Of a DNA stretch of 64,000 bases, positions 10,870 through 21,562 are shown one piece after another. Source of the DNA: Nelumbo lutea (lineage: Eukaryota > Streptophyta > Magnoliopsida > Proteales > Nelumbonaceae); contig JAKGHH010000001.1 in NCBI GenBank assembly GCA_022828595.1, forward strand, positions 143,425,017 to 143,489,016. Direction: 5' to 3'. Position 1 is the stretch's first letter, and each line of letters starts with the position of its first letter. The position numbers were made by a program, and so were the translations under genes. The notes below the pieces were generated by a model that was given only the letters and a program-made list of their open reading frames with translations, did not search any database and was not told the DNA's origin.

Positions 10870-11956
10870 TGAAGGGATAGGAAATCCATCACATGGACAC
10901 CCAAATCTTGCGGAATGGACTGGGCAAATTTCAAAAATTTCTTCCATCTTTGCAGGGAATCGAATTCCCTATTTTAGAAAAACATATTTTTCAATGATCA
11001 ATCTTGAACCATTAACCAAACCAAATCTGAACCAAAAGGAGTAGAAGGGAGGATGTACCTAATACGGAGAAATAATATCTCCCAATGGAGGTGTTCACGC
11101 CCAAGGAATGATCCAAAGACTGCTCCCACTGAAGATGGCATAGTGCAGGATGGAGCAGAATCAGCAATGTTCTTCAAAAGAACTTGACCCTTCGCAAGAA
11201 TCAACTGGACGGCTTGTGAGTACAACTCCAATCAATCTTTTCCCAAAAGATTGATATCAAGATCAGATCTTGATTTGTCCCAAGAACTGGAGATCGAACT
11301 TGAGATAATGGGGGCGGTAGGAAGGAGGTAGCAAGAGAGATTTCGCAGGGTGCAGAATTCTCTCTTCTTGTGATTTCAGCTCTGAAGACAAGAGTTTTTG
11401 GGTTGCATATCTAAAGACTGCCACCCCCCCCCTTCCTTTTATAGATTTAAACGGATCAGCTCCTAATCCTATTAAGAGCTGCTGATCCAAATTATATTTG
11501 GATTAGAAGTCCCTTTAAGTGATAAGGAAGAACCCTTATCTTATTTGTAGATCAGATCAGCCATCTCCTAATCTAATTAGGAGGTTTTCAGATCTAAGGA
11601 TAAGGAAGAACCCTTATCCAAGTCTAGGATAATACTGGAAATCTGGTCCAATTCAAAGATTCAATTAATCCTACACTGTATGTGCCTAGGGTCTCACCCT
11701 GGCAGCTGAGACAGACCACCCCAACCGACTTGGTAGCACCACAGTGTCAGCCTTGTTAGGATAGGTCTCCCCAGACCGACCCACTGATTGTGAACATTCT
11801 AAACTAACACGAGTCTCATTAAGTGTCCAGTTTAAGGGTACTACACAGAAACATACCAAAGGAACATGAATCAAATATGTACTTTTATTCATTTACAATA
11901 AACTCATAAAGTACATCATTCTGATTGAAGCTAAGGGCATACAAAACTGTCTAACA
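10870..11956 (-). mobile_element. 5' LTR of Copia A with internal deletion
   Basis: The ends match the solo LTR at 6513-8463: TGAAGGG on the inner side and CTGTCTAACA on the outer side. The length is 1087 bp against 1951 bp. The missing part corresponds to about 7240-8130 of the solo LTR. At the break a 20-bp sequence, GATAAGGAAGAACCCTTATC at 11599-11618, is a perfect copy of 11521-11540, which looks like templated filler DNA. Confidence 0.88.
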
Positions 11957-12011
11957 ATGAAGCCAAAGCTACATAACAGGAAAATTACTAGACCCAATGT
12001 TGCACAGCCTG
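11957..12011. mobile_element. Short spacer, probably Gypsy 1 internal remnant
   Basis: Fifty-five bases between the outer end of the Copia LTR and the solo LTR. They join to 13523-13588 once the solo LTR is removed and run towards the polypurine tract of Gypsy element 1. No feature of their own is visible. Confidence 0.4.
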
Positions 12012-13522
12012 TGATGAGAGTAGAATTTATCATATTTTTATCCCCAATTATTCTGTCTTTTATACTAAATTAACATCTAATTGGACTCATATCTCTTATA
12101 TTTTGGTTCATGGTATGAAAGAAGGCATCAAGAGCAAAGAAAGACAAATCAGATGATTTTTCACAGTTTCGGCATCGTTCAGTGATTTGGTCATAACTCG
12201 TGTCTCCAAACTCTGAATGGGCTGATTCAAGATCCACTGGAAATATAAGAGAAAAACCCACAACTTTCATGTTTTGGGCTTTCACAGATTCGGCCTGCAT
12301 CGAACTCTAATTTGGGCCCGAATTCGGGGCAATTTTGTAGGAAGGCCCAATCCGTAGCTGAAGCCCAACTCGCAGAAAAGCCTGGCTGAAGCCCAATTCG
12401 CAAAGGAGGTCTATTACGAATCCAAGAATAAGAAACTAAGAAGAATCCTTCTAGATCTAAATTCTTGATGTAATCTTAGAGTGAAAAAGGGATTGAGTTC
12501 AAGAGATAAATAGATAAGGTTAGAATTAGGATAAGACTTTCTATTCTTGTAAGATAAACTTCAAGAGGAAATAGGAGATCACCCCCTCCCCTTTAATCTA
12601 TATAAAGGAGGGGCGGACCAGCTTTAGGTATCACTGGATCACTGGATCACTGGATCATTCAATCATTCAACTTCTGATTTGAATCAAGAAGCAAGGAGCA
12701 ATCAGTCAAGAAGGGTTCAAGAAAGGTTCAAGAATTTAAGAAACTTCAAGAAGAGGAGATCTCAGCACCATGGGTGAATTCAAGAGTTCTTTCTTCCCCT
12801 TTGTTTGTTTTAATTCTTCCATCATGAACTGATTTGTTTCTTGCTAGGGCTATGGAAAGCCTAACCATGTTGATGAATATATTTTTATTTTCTTGATTTA
12901 TCCAAGATTGTGATTTCTGTATAGTCTATGAATTATTGTGTTTAATGCAATTAAGAGCTTGGCCACCTCTTAATTGATTTGGGTTATGTGAATGAATTGA
13001 GAAAAGAATTCACATAATTGACAGAATAATTCATAATGTGAATTGAATGGTATAGAGATATATATACATGATTCATCTGAATTTAATGGTTTTCTTGGAC
13101 TTAATGCACTTCCATCTTGAGAGCTCTACTCGAGAGATCGAAGGGTTACCTGATGGGCGTTGGTTTAGTATATCTTGAGAGAGAATATTAAATAAATTTG
13201 TGAAAATATCAACTTATAGGAATAACAATTAGTCTTGGATAATTAAACCCATCAATATTCATTGCATTGGTTAGGTGGACCAAAAGTCCTAGTGATTCCA
13301 TCATTTGCATATTCGATTAGTGATCACCCTTGTTTTTACTTTTGTTTGTTCCAGTTTTTATTTTCACTAGTTCTTGTTTCCTTAAATCTAAATTTCGACT
13401 GTCCAAATAATTAGGGAAGACTGTAATTCTAATACTTATTTTGTTAAATCCCCGTGGGAATGATATTATTATACTACTTGATAACTAGTGCACTTGCTAG
13501 AGTTATATATTTATAACTATCA
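12012..13522 (+). mobile_element. Solo Gypsy LTR, family S, copy 1
   Basis: The LTR begins TGATGAGAG and ends AACTATCA. It is flanked by the perfect 5-bp duplication GCCTG at 12007-12011 and 13523-13527. A TATA box, TATATAAAG, lies at 12599-12607, which gives the orientation. The 3' part has GTGGGAATGATAT and TTGATAACTAGTGCACTTGC, typical of the end of plant Gypsy LTRs. Copy 2 is at 52637-54119. No internal element sequence is attached, so this is a solo LTR. Confidence 0.92.
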
Positions 13523-13574
13523 GCCTGCAATATGAAACAACAAATTTCTTCCCGATAAGCTCCCACTTATCGAT

Positions 13575-13588
13575 GAGAGGGGGGCTAA
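13575..13588 (+). other. Polypurine tract of Gypsy element 1
   Basis: GAGAGGGGGGCTAA lies directly before the TGTAGG start of the right LTR, where plus-strand priming occurs in Gypsy elements. This shows that the LTR at 13589 is a 3' LTR in plus orientation. Confidence 0.75.
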
Positions 13589-14387
13589 TGTAGGTATATA
13601 GTGCTCGCTCAAACCCTTAGAGAACATCAAACATCAAGATTAGTACTGCAAAGTTGCATATGAATGACCCACAGTCAAATCCCATGTTGTGATGAACCCA
13701 CAACACACCATCAACCCTGCAATGAACCCGCAATACACCATCAACCCCGTGATGAACTCACAATGTATATCACAAAAAAATCACAATAAACCCATGCCCA
13801 CCAAGGTTTACGATAAACTGATGACATAAACCTACTCGCGAACCAGACTGATGGAAACCCAGGCCAAGCCCGTGGCGAAGCACTCATGGAACCGTAGCCA
13901 CATGGAATGCATATCATCACAAGATGCTGCGAGATGCCACATAGAGTTAACGTGAAGCTGCTCGCCAAGTGGTGACATCATCAAAGGCCACGTTAGTTAA
14001 ATAAAGTGCATAAAAGGAAGTAGCACACGTGAGCAATGAGGGATCTTGGAGAAAAGGAAAACTGATCCTCGAGAGAATTCTCATGAAACAAGTGGTGAAA
14101 CCCTAGTAGTGTACTTTATAATTGACTACGAATCAAATATTCCCTTTCTCGATACGTCACAATGCCTTTATCTCCTACCTTTTAGGATCTTAGGATCTCT
14201 TCCATAAATAAGGATCCTCCTCGTATTAGAATCCATCCGATCCTAAGCACTTGTCACCTAGTACTCTCAAGTACACCTTGGATCTCCTATCCCCACATCC
14301 TTAGAGACTCCCTAGTTTCCCTACTCACCAAACCTTTCTCCATCTTTCAGAGAGACTGCTCCCTAACCAAGCCTTACCCGACCTACA
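13589..14387 (+). mobile_element. Gypsy element 1, right (3') LTR
   Basis: Starts TGTAGG and ends CCTACA, perfect short inverted ends, 799 bp. It is homologous throughout to 2075-2870. A polypurine tract precedes it. Most of its own internal region is gone, replaced by the Copia element and a solo LTR. Confidence 0.8.
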
Positions 14388-15010
14388 CCAGCATTGGAAA
14401 CCAAAGCTGGAGATTCCAAGGTAATAGAACCAACCTAGATAGGTGGTTGTAGAGCATTCTTAAAGATCAGTGGGTTGCTATAGGTGGCTAAGGATTTGAG
14501 GGGAGAGTGGTGGAGTGGTACTGCTGGCTTGTAGACCATCATCCAAGCCTTTCATGGAGGCCTTGAATTGCTGCTACAATGGATTGATGGGGGCGAATGT
14601 GGGAGGCCAACTAGAAAAACTCCAACAGACAAGTTCAGTGCAAGAGTATGTGGACCAATTTCAATTACAAGCTAGTCAGGTCAAGGGATTGAGAAAAGAG
14701 TTCTTGATAAGATGTTTCATTGCCGAAATCAAACTTGTGGTAAGAAATGGAGTCAAGAAGTTTGAACTTGGCTCCCTCAACAAGGCATTCATGTTGGCTC
14801 TTTTCGATGAAGAAGAATGAATAGTCAAATGGTAGTCAATTCTATTAAGGAAAGCTCTCCAAAAGGTAACTCCACAAGATTGGCAGTTACCAATGGAGGC
14901 TCTTAGTCCAGAACAGCAGCTACTAATAAAGGTTCTTTAAAAGCTACAAATGATAGATCTCCTCCAGTTAAAAATGAAGGCTCTCACACAGATTTGGCAA
15001 CCACTAAATT
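14388..15010 (+). pseudogene. Gypsy gag fragment
   Basis: The frame at 14515-14820 contains LEKLQQTSSVQEYVDQF and later KEFLIRCFIAEIK, the conserved centre of the retrotransposon gag domain found in plant Ty3/Gypsy chromovirus-type elements. The N-terminal part and all of pol are missing. Downstream, stops occur in every frame before the Copia LTR. It is a fragment into which the neighbours inserted, or which was truncated by them. Confidence 0.65.
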
Positions 15011-15191
15011 AGAAAGAAGGGTTAATTAGAAATCTTTGTACATAGACAACTGCCTATTCTATTATTAGTTTCTCTATTTATTCTTTGATATTTGTGTATA
15101 TATACTGTACCCATCTCAACTTGGTCGACAGGTCAAGCAATACAACAACTCTTTTATTTTTTTATTTTCTCTATCTTCTACAATTTTATCT

Positions 15192-15203
15192 TGGTATCAG
15201 AGC
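15192..15203 (+). other. Primer-binding site of Copia E
   Basis: TGGTATCAGAGC, the tRNA-iMet-type primer site, just two bases before the gag ATG at 15206. Confidence 0.9.
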
Positions 15204-15205
15204 AT

Positions 15206-15990
15206 ATGGCATCTCACAGTGCTGATTCATTTGAAGCTATGAGCTCCAATTCTTCTGATCTTCAGAACATGACTACTATAGTAGCCATGAACTCCATTCC
15301 CAACATTTCCCCGTATCTCACCATCAAGCTGAATGGAGAAAAATTTCTTCTATGGAGGGCTCAACTTCTGCTAGTTCTTAGGGCCTACAAACTGATGGGC
15401 TCGATTGATGTTTCGACCAGGGCACCACCAGAGGAAATTCCAGATACTAATGGCGGTAGTAAGAAAATTCTTAATCCAAACTATTCTTCATGGGTACAGT
15501 TGGACCAACTTGTTTTAAGTTGGCTTGTTGTATCTCTGACAGAAGGTGTATTAGCCCAAGTTGTTGGATTATCTACTATAGCTGAAGTTTGGAGTGCCCT
15601 GGAAAGGTTGTTTTCTTCTCACTCATGATCTAGGGTGTTACAACTAAGGTGGTAGCTACAAAATCTTAAGAAAGGCAATCTATCCATAAGTGAGTACATT
15701 CAAAAAGCAAAACCTATTGCAAACAATCTGTCTATTGTTTCTAAACCGATAGCTAAGGAAGACCTTATTCTTTACGTCCTATATGGACTAGAAAGCGAAT
15801 ATGAATATCTCATCACAGCTATTACTAATAGAACTGATGTTGATCATTTAGGCATCAATGATGTTCTTCGTCTACTACTTAGCCATGAATCTTGGCTTGT
15901 TCAGCATAATGTTTCCAGTGAAGCTCCTAATGCCAATATAGTTGCAAATAACAATAATAATGGCAAGAATAGCAATAATAATTCTTAGTT
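15206..15990 (+). pseudogene. Copia E gag, broken
   Basis: The start chosen is the ATG at 15206, because the open frame running upstream from 15092 is LTR and primer site. The protein begins MASHSADSFEAM and contains KLNGEKFLLWRAQLL, then WVQLDQLVLSWL and a later block with ITAITNRTD. A stop follows FSSHS at 15626-15628 and another soon after; the frame then continues to an Asn-rich tail near 15985. Homologous to the gag of element F on the other strand. Confidence 0.8.
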
Positions 15991-16205
15991 TTAGAATAAC
16001 AAAGGGAACTATGGCCATGGTAGAGGCAGGGTGAGGCAATCAGTTTGGATGAGGACATGGTCAAGGTAGAGGTAATATAATTATCTGCCAGGTATGTAAC
16101 AAACTTGGCCATGGTGCACTCAAGTGCTACAAACGGTATGACCTCTCGTGCCAAGGAGAACACAACCATACTTCTCCAGACCTTGCAGTTGCGTTTCATA
16201 GTGGT

Positions 16206-17243
16206 ATGCCTTCCTACAATGGCTCAACATCTAATTTCGATCTTGCTTGGTACCTTGATAGTGGAGCAACTCATCACATGACTCCAAATGCTGATAACTT
16301 ACAGAACAAGTCTAAATTTTTGGGTACAGTCCAAGTGAAAGTTGGTAATGGTGAAGGTTTGACAATTAAGAATATTGTTTCTTCTTCATTAAATTATGAT
16401 CATTAGTAGTTTAATCTGAAAAATATTTATCATGTTCCTACCCTGATGAAGAATTTGATCTCTGTTAGCAAATTTACAAGAGATGATAATTTAGTATTTG
16501 AATTTCACCCGGATTTCTTTTTATTGAAGGATCATATGGGGAGAATTTTACTCAGAGGACCCAGTAGAGATGGACTCTATCAGTTCTTTGGAGCTGTTGA
16601 TGACAAAGAAAAAATATCTGAAGCACTTGTTTGAGAAAGAGTCTCTTTCCAAGATTGGCATCATCGCTTAGGACAAGTATCATTGGAAATAGTTAAATTA
16701 GTAATTTCTAAATTTGGTTTACCTTATTTAGGACATGTAACTGATCAGTTTGTTTGTGAGGCTTGCCAATTAGGCAAAGCACATCATTTAAATTTTCCAA
16801 TTTCTTCTAGTAATGTCTCTCAGCCTCTAGAGTTAATTTATTCAGATGTGTGTCCCAGTTTTGTCTACAAAGGCTATAAATATTATGTTTTGTTTATGGA
16901 TGCATTTTCAAACTTTTCTTGGATTTATACACTTGAAAGGAAATCAAATGTGTTTGATGCTTTTGTTAAATTTAAGAGACATGTTGAAAATCTATTTTCC
17001 ACTATAATTAAGATGCTTCAAAGTGATTAGGGAGGAAAGTTTCGAAAATCATCCCCCTTCTTAGATAGCAAAGGAATTTCACATAGGGTCAACTGTCCTC
17101 ATACTCATGAGTAGAACGAAAATGCTGAAAGAAAACGCCGGCATATTATTGAGTCCACTCTCTCTCTACTGGTGTCCTCCTCTCTCCCCAAATCCTTCTA
17201 GGTCGAAGTAGCAGAAACTATAGTGTTCCTCATTAACCGATTT
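16206..17243 (+). pseudogene. Copia E protease and integrase fragment
   Basis: The protease active site reads WYLDSGATHHMT at about 16250-16285, intact. A stop near 16405 and another at 16632 break the frame. The integrase zinc region (QDWHHRLGQVS, then CEACQLGKAHH) is followed by the core: YSDVCP for the first aspartate, QSD near 17027 for the second, and HTHE*NENAERKRRH near 17110, where the usual Q is a stop but the catalytic glutamate follows. The element ends within FLINRF. Confidence 0.8.
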
Positions 17244-17333
17244 GAAGCTTAAAAACTGTAGTGTTCCTCATTCCCCTCTTTCAAACTGTAGTGTTCCTCA
17301 TTCCCCTCCACAGTCAAATTGAAGCTTAAAAAC
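17215..17333. other. Complex junction between Copia E and F with templated insertions
   Basis: Short words from both flanking elements alternate here. GTTCCTCATT, from the integrase end of E, occurs three times (about 17224, 17262, 17292). GAAGCTTAAAAAC, from the F side, occurs twice (about 17243 and 17321), and CCCCTC follows the last two E-derived words. Such patchworks arise when end joining copies short pieces of both broken ends before ligation. Confidence 0.7.
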
Positions 17334-17641
17334 ACATCCATGACTTCAGATTTTTTTGCGAGTGGGTACAACTAAGTGAATTTCAAAAAACCAACCACAA
17401 AAATAACATAATATCTGAATCCTTTATTAGAAATAGTTGGGGCTGGTCCCCATACATCAGAATAAACTACTTCTAATGGATGTGTAGTAGTAAATTATGA
17501 AACTGGAAGATGCTATCTATGACTCTTACCCATTTGACATGACTCACACACAGTACTACTAATACGACTCTGACAAGGTAAACCAAATTTGGAAATAACC
17601 TAACTCACTACTTTGGATGCAACATGACCTAGCCATTTATG

Positions 17642-18088
17642 TCATCCTGAAAAGGTGGTGCATTCTCTGACATAGACGGCTGCTTTATTGTTGACTTGAG
17701 TTCCTCTAAGAAATTGATAGAGTCCATCTCTACTAGTTCCTCTGACGAGAACTCTCGTCGTATAATCCTTCACAAGAAAGAAATCACAATGGAACTTAAG
17801 ATAAATATCATTATCTTTGGTAAATTTGCTCATAGAAAGCAGATTCTTGGTGATGTGTGGAACATGATAAATAGAGTTGAGAGCAAATGCATAATTATTA
17901 TGTGTCGATGATGAAGATCCAGAATCTAAAATTTGTGAACTTGTTCCATTACCAGCTGTAACTTGATTCGAGCCCATGTACTCGGACCGATTCTGTAGGT
18001 TGTCTACATCTGGAGTGAGATGACGAGTGGCACCGAAATCTGGATGCCACGTGGGATCAGCTTCATTCCCAACACTTGCGTGATACAT
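17642..18088 (-). pseudogene. Copia F protease region
   Basis: A 148-residue frame. The active-site segment reads WHPDFGATRHLTP, so the serine of the usual DSGAT motif is replaced by phenylalanine while the aspartate stays. The following VTAGNGT and LLSMSKFTKDN blocks are standard for the spacer between protease and integrase. A degraded copy of the same region as 16206-16634 on the other strand. Confidence 0.75.
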
Positions 18089-18189
18089 AGCAGTATCTAA
18101 GGGAGTTTGTTGTTCTCCTTGATATGATAAGTCATAGCACCTCCTGTAGGTAATAACACCATGGTCTGGTTTGTTGCAGACCTGATAGA

Positions 18190-19042
18190 TTATTTGGGAA
18201 AAATTACCACCATGGTTGCAGCCACTGCCACGAGCTTTGCCATTACTGGGAGCAGAACCACCTCATTGGTTTGTATTTTTGGAGTTCCAATTATATTTGT
18301 TTTTTCCATGTGCGGCAAAATTTGTTGAAGGAGGGTTATCAACGGTGGGTTGGTTGTGTTGTTCCAACCATGCCTCATGATTTAAGAGAAGTCCCAATAC
18401 ATCATTAATAGTAAGAAAATTGAAATCAATTCTATTGGTGATCACAGTGACTATGGACTCATACTCAGTCCCAAGTGTAGAAAGAATGCAAAGTATAAGG
18501 TTTTCTTTGCCTACCGGTTCGGAAATAGCTGCTAGGCTATCGACAATTACCTTGGCTCTCTTGACATATTCGGTTATTGATTCTAACATTTTCTTGATGC
18601 GCTGCAACTGTCGTTTTAGATGAAACTCTCAATCTTGAGATGGCAAAGTAGGTTGTAGACAAAGCCTTCCAGACTTCGGCTGACCGATCACTTCAGTTAC
18701 CACACTCTCAGTAAGAGAAGAGATGATCCACCCGAGCACAAGTTGATCCAGTTGCACCCAGTTATCATATTCTGGGTTCAGCACTCTCTGTCCATCAGGA
18801 GCATTGATGTGAGTTGGAGGAGCTTGCATGGTTCCTTCTATGAGACCCAACAATTTGTGAGTTCTGAGGACTAGAATCATCTACGCCTTCCAAGGTAAGT
18901 AGTTGTCGTGACTCAACTTGATGGGGAGCAAATGGGAGATGTTGGGGACGTTGATCACTGATGTTCCCAACACAGAACTCAGGAACTGGTTGGAGCTTCT
19001 TGTGTTCGAGCTTGCTGCCGAGTGCATACCATTGTGAGCCAT
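18190..19042 (-). pseudogene. Copia F gag, broken
   Basis: The ATG at 19042-19040 follows the primer site at once. The protein starts MAHNGMHSAASSN and contains KLSHDNYLPWKA, a stop, then MILVLRTHKLLG, WVQLDQLVLGWI and later VITNRIDFNFLTINDVL. Frameshifts near 18640 and 18260 break it. Particle-forming protein of the element; no longer functional. Confidence 0.75.
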
Positions 19043-19043
19043 G

Positions 19044-19055
19044 GCTCTGATACCA
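19044..19055 (-). other. Primer-binding site of Copia F
   Basis: The minus strand reads TGGTATCAGAGC. It marks the inner end of the LTR, which lies to the right. Confidence 0.88.
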
Positions 19056-19121
19056 AGTTAGGAAAAATAGAAGAACTGAAAACAAGAACAATTGAGATTA
19101 AGAATACTGTCGATGGTATCT

Positions 19122-19856
19122 TGAGTACTGATGGAGGGTGATTTGACCCGACCTTCTAACCAGGGGACATGTGGATATGACTCGACATAAATGACAGCTC
19201 AGCATGACAGCTTGGCCACAACTCGGTGTAATGAGATCGTTGAAAACCCAACATGAACAACTCGCCAGAAGACAATTCGCTGCAGAACAGCTTGCTGCAA
19301 GGCAGCCGCTATTGGAGCTCACTACAAAGGAGCTCGCTATTGAGTAACCTAGAGTCTTCAGGAAACTTCTTATTCTACAAGACCGTGCTTACCAGACTGC
19401 TCCCATGTCTCTTGTTTGGCGGCGCAGCACCTGCTAGTCTAGAGGACTGCGCCCATGTCTCACGTCAGGCAGCATCATGCACACCAGCTCTGCATAATGT
19501 CTCTCAATTGATAGGACCGTACTTTGCGACGGTTACCTGCACCAATTGAATCAGCCTGGCGAATAACGGTTGTAGCAGAGAATCAAAAGCGGTTACACCC
19601 AAATTGACAGAGCATCAGTATATAAAGGCCCCGATTTCCAAGGGGCAAAGGTAATCGAAAATTGCACATCTTCACTCTTAGAATTTATTACTTCGCAACT
19701 CTCTCAGTTTTCCGCTGAGTTCTAACTTAAGCATCGGAGTGTTCCCACTGGGCGAGCTCCCCGGGAATCCTTCGTCTTCTTCTCCTTCTCAGGCGTTGTT
19801 CATTGCCAAATAGGAGCGAGGCCCCTGCCAGCTAGGAGTGACCAGATCGCGCTACA
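19122..19856 (+). mobile_element. 5' LTR of Gypsy element 2
   Basis: A TATA box TATAAAGG lies at 19619-19626, and the LTR ends GCTACA at 19856, three bases before the primer site. The left edge is inferred from the change from Copia F LTR sequence at about 19120 and is uncertain. No partner LTR exists in the window to confirm it. Confidence 0.6.
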
Positions 19857-19859
19857 TCA

Positions 19860-19878
19860 TTTGGCGTCATCTGTGGGA
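19860..19878 (+). other. Primer-binding site of Gypsy element 2
   Basis: TTTGGCGTCATCTGTGGGA matches the TTTGGCGCCGTCTGTGGGA-type site seen after the 5' LTR in many plant Gypsy elements, with two changes. Confidence 0.75.
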
Positions 19879-19923
19879 AGCGCTTCAGAAAGCCTCTCAC
19901 CAAGCAACTTCAGTAAGACTTCA

Positions 19924-21435
19924 ATGGCTTCCTCCAACAATGCCAGATGAAGTGCTGATCAAAACAACTCCGGGGAACGACCTCAACTCCCTACTGTCTG
20001 CATTGGCCAGTTCACTATACTCCTCTCTGCGGATGGAGTCCCTACCTTGAGAGCGCCTCAAGTCATGGATCTAGTAAATGCTCCACTCCCTTCACCGGTA
20101 GAGGTGACCTTTGCAGAACCATCAATTGTCCCAGTGGTCGGACAGAACCAGCTAGAAAACCTGGTACACTGCGTGTGAGCTATGCAAGATCAAATGCAAC
20201 AGGTCCACCAATTTCAGCTGTACCAGCAGCAAATGCTCCACCACGTCTACCAACAGTAGTACCAGCAGCAGTTTCCACTGCTGCCTCAGCATTAACAGCA
20301 AGTTCCACCTCGACACCCAACTACGCAGTAGGCCCAGCCCCGTCGTCGTAGCGAGCGTCTCCCCCACTAAGGAGAGACCTCTCGAACTCAGAACCCTCTT
20401 GAAAGCCAGGTCTCATCCCATGGCAGGAGGGAAAGACAAGTTACTCCCCCCACCTCGCAGCCTGTAGTCAGGTTGGGGGCCTCTCAGCCAGTCATACCCG
20501 CATTGCCTCGGCCTTCACAGTTCGAGCTTCTGCTCGCCGAGAACCAGTTCGAGGTCCTGGCCACAGACTGTAGACAAGGCCCTTCAGTTCATAGCCACCA
20601 CCAGCAATCCGAGCCCTACCCTGGGCCCATCGAGCTCGGCAACATAGAAGCAAGCAGTACTAATGTTGAGGCAGCGAAGCAGCGGAGACGCCGCCGAGCT
20701 CGCCAAACTGCCACTCACAACCTGCTCGAGCTCAATGGTAAGAAAGAGGTGAGCTCGGATGAAGTGAAAGCCATTCCGCTCCTCTCAGTTCCATCCCCCC
20801 TGTCTCTAGAACTTCTAGCCATCCCTATGCCAAAGGACTTCAAGCTACCTCCCTTGGACAAGTATGATGGATTGTTCGATCCGAATGACCACGTCGATGC
20901 CTTCCAGTCGTAAATGCACTTGGCAAGGCCTAGTGAGTCCTGCATGTGCGTGGCCTTCTCCACCACCTTCAAAGGAGTAGCCCACACATGGTACAGGAAC
21001 CTCGAGCCTGTGTCAATAAGAAGCTAGGCACAGTTCATGCAAGTCTTTACCTCCCATTTCGTCACCAGCAAGCGGTGCCCGAGAACCCAAGAAAGCCTCC
21101 TCAGCATAGTCCAGAGAGAAGAGGATCCTATCCGCAGCTATATCAAGCAGTTCAATGACACTTGCCTACAGATACCCCACTTGGACCCCGCAATGTGACT
21201 CACAGTAGCCAAGAGAGGCATAATGCACAAGGAGTTCAAGTGGCATGTAGTTGTCAACCAGCCTAAGATTGTGACCGAGTTCCTCAAGCTCGCGGACCAG
21301 TTCATAGGGACAGAGGAGGAGATTAATCAGAAGAATGAAAATGTGCCTAAAAATAGGAAAAGAGAAACTGAGTCCTCGACCCACGGGGACAGCAAGAAGA
21401 AGAAAGACCCAGCTCGGGGGGCAAGACCAGGTTAG
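19924..21435 (+). pseudogene. Gypsy 2 gag, broken
   Basis: The likely start is the ATG at 19924 (MASSNNAR, then a stop). After a Gln-rich segment the frame moves to 20473-20911, with PMPKDFKLPPLDKYDGLFDP, the start of the Tat-type gag core. The core continues past a stop as FSTTFKGVAHTWYRNL and IKQFNDTC. A Lys/Glu-rich basic tail ends near 21435. At least three stops and two frame changes are present. Confidence 0.75.
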
Positions 21436-21562
21436 CCTTTCCGAGCCCCTCTAGTAGAAAGAACTGACTACACACCCCTGAACACGAAGCCATCCGAGAT
21501 CCTCATGGCAATCAAAGACGCCCTGTATGTGAAGTGGCCACCCCAGCTGAAAGGGGACCCCA

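Larger units (their letters stand above)
2978..11956 (-). mobile_element. Angela-like Copia element A (nested, truncated)
   Basis: Reading the minus strand from the right: 5' LTR (10870-11956), primer site (10857-10868), long leader (9112-10856), gag (9111-8469), an inserted solo LTR (8463-6513), pol (6507-3659) and a truncated 3' LTR (3658-2978). The order gag, protease, integrase, RT, RNase H is that of Copia. Long LTRs, the long leader and the integrase sequence resemble the plant Angela/BARE lineage. A second copy, element B, lies at 56592-64000 in the same orientation. Element A cannot move: its frames are broken and both LTRs have deletions. Confidence 0.85.
15010..17243 (+). mobile_element. 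Ale-like Copia element E, 3' truncated
   Basis: Plus-strand element with a short 5' LTR (approximately 15010-15190, TATA-like GTATATATACT near 15096), a primer site at 15192-15203, gag (15206-15990), protease (16206-16640) and integrase up to about 17243. RT, RNase H and the 3' LTR are absent. It ends at a complex junction with a related element in the opposite direction. The exact LTR start is not visible. Confidence 0.75.
17306..19121 (-). mobile_element. Ale-like Copia element F, 3' truncated, inverted relative to E
   Basis: On the minus strand: LTR end (about 19121-19058), primer site (19044-19055), gag, protease and the first part of integrase, cut at about 17306. Integrase here includes SDVWGPAPTIS and PLAKKSEVMDVF. 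RT and RNase H are missing, as in E. The gag and protease are clearly related to those of E but not the same copy. The LTR is itself interrupted on the right by Gypsy element 2. Confidence 0.75.

Noticed and set aside
2070..14392. Target-site duplication for Gypsy element 1
   Set aside because: CCGGT and CCAGC agree at three of five positions only.
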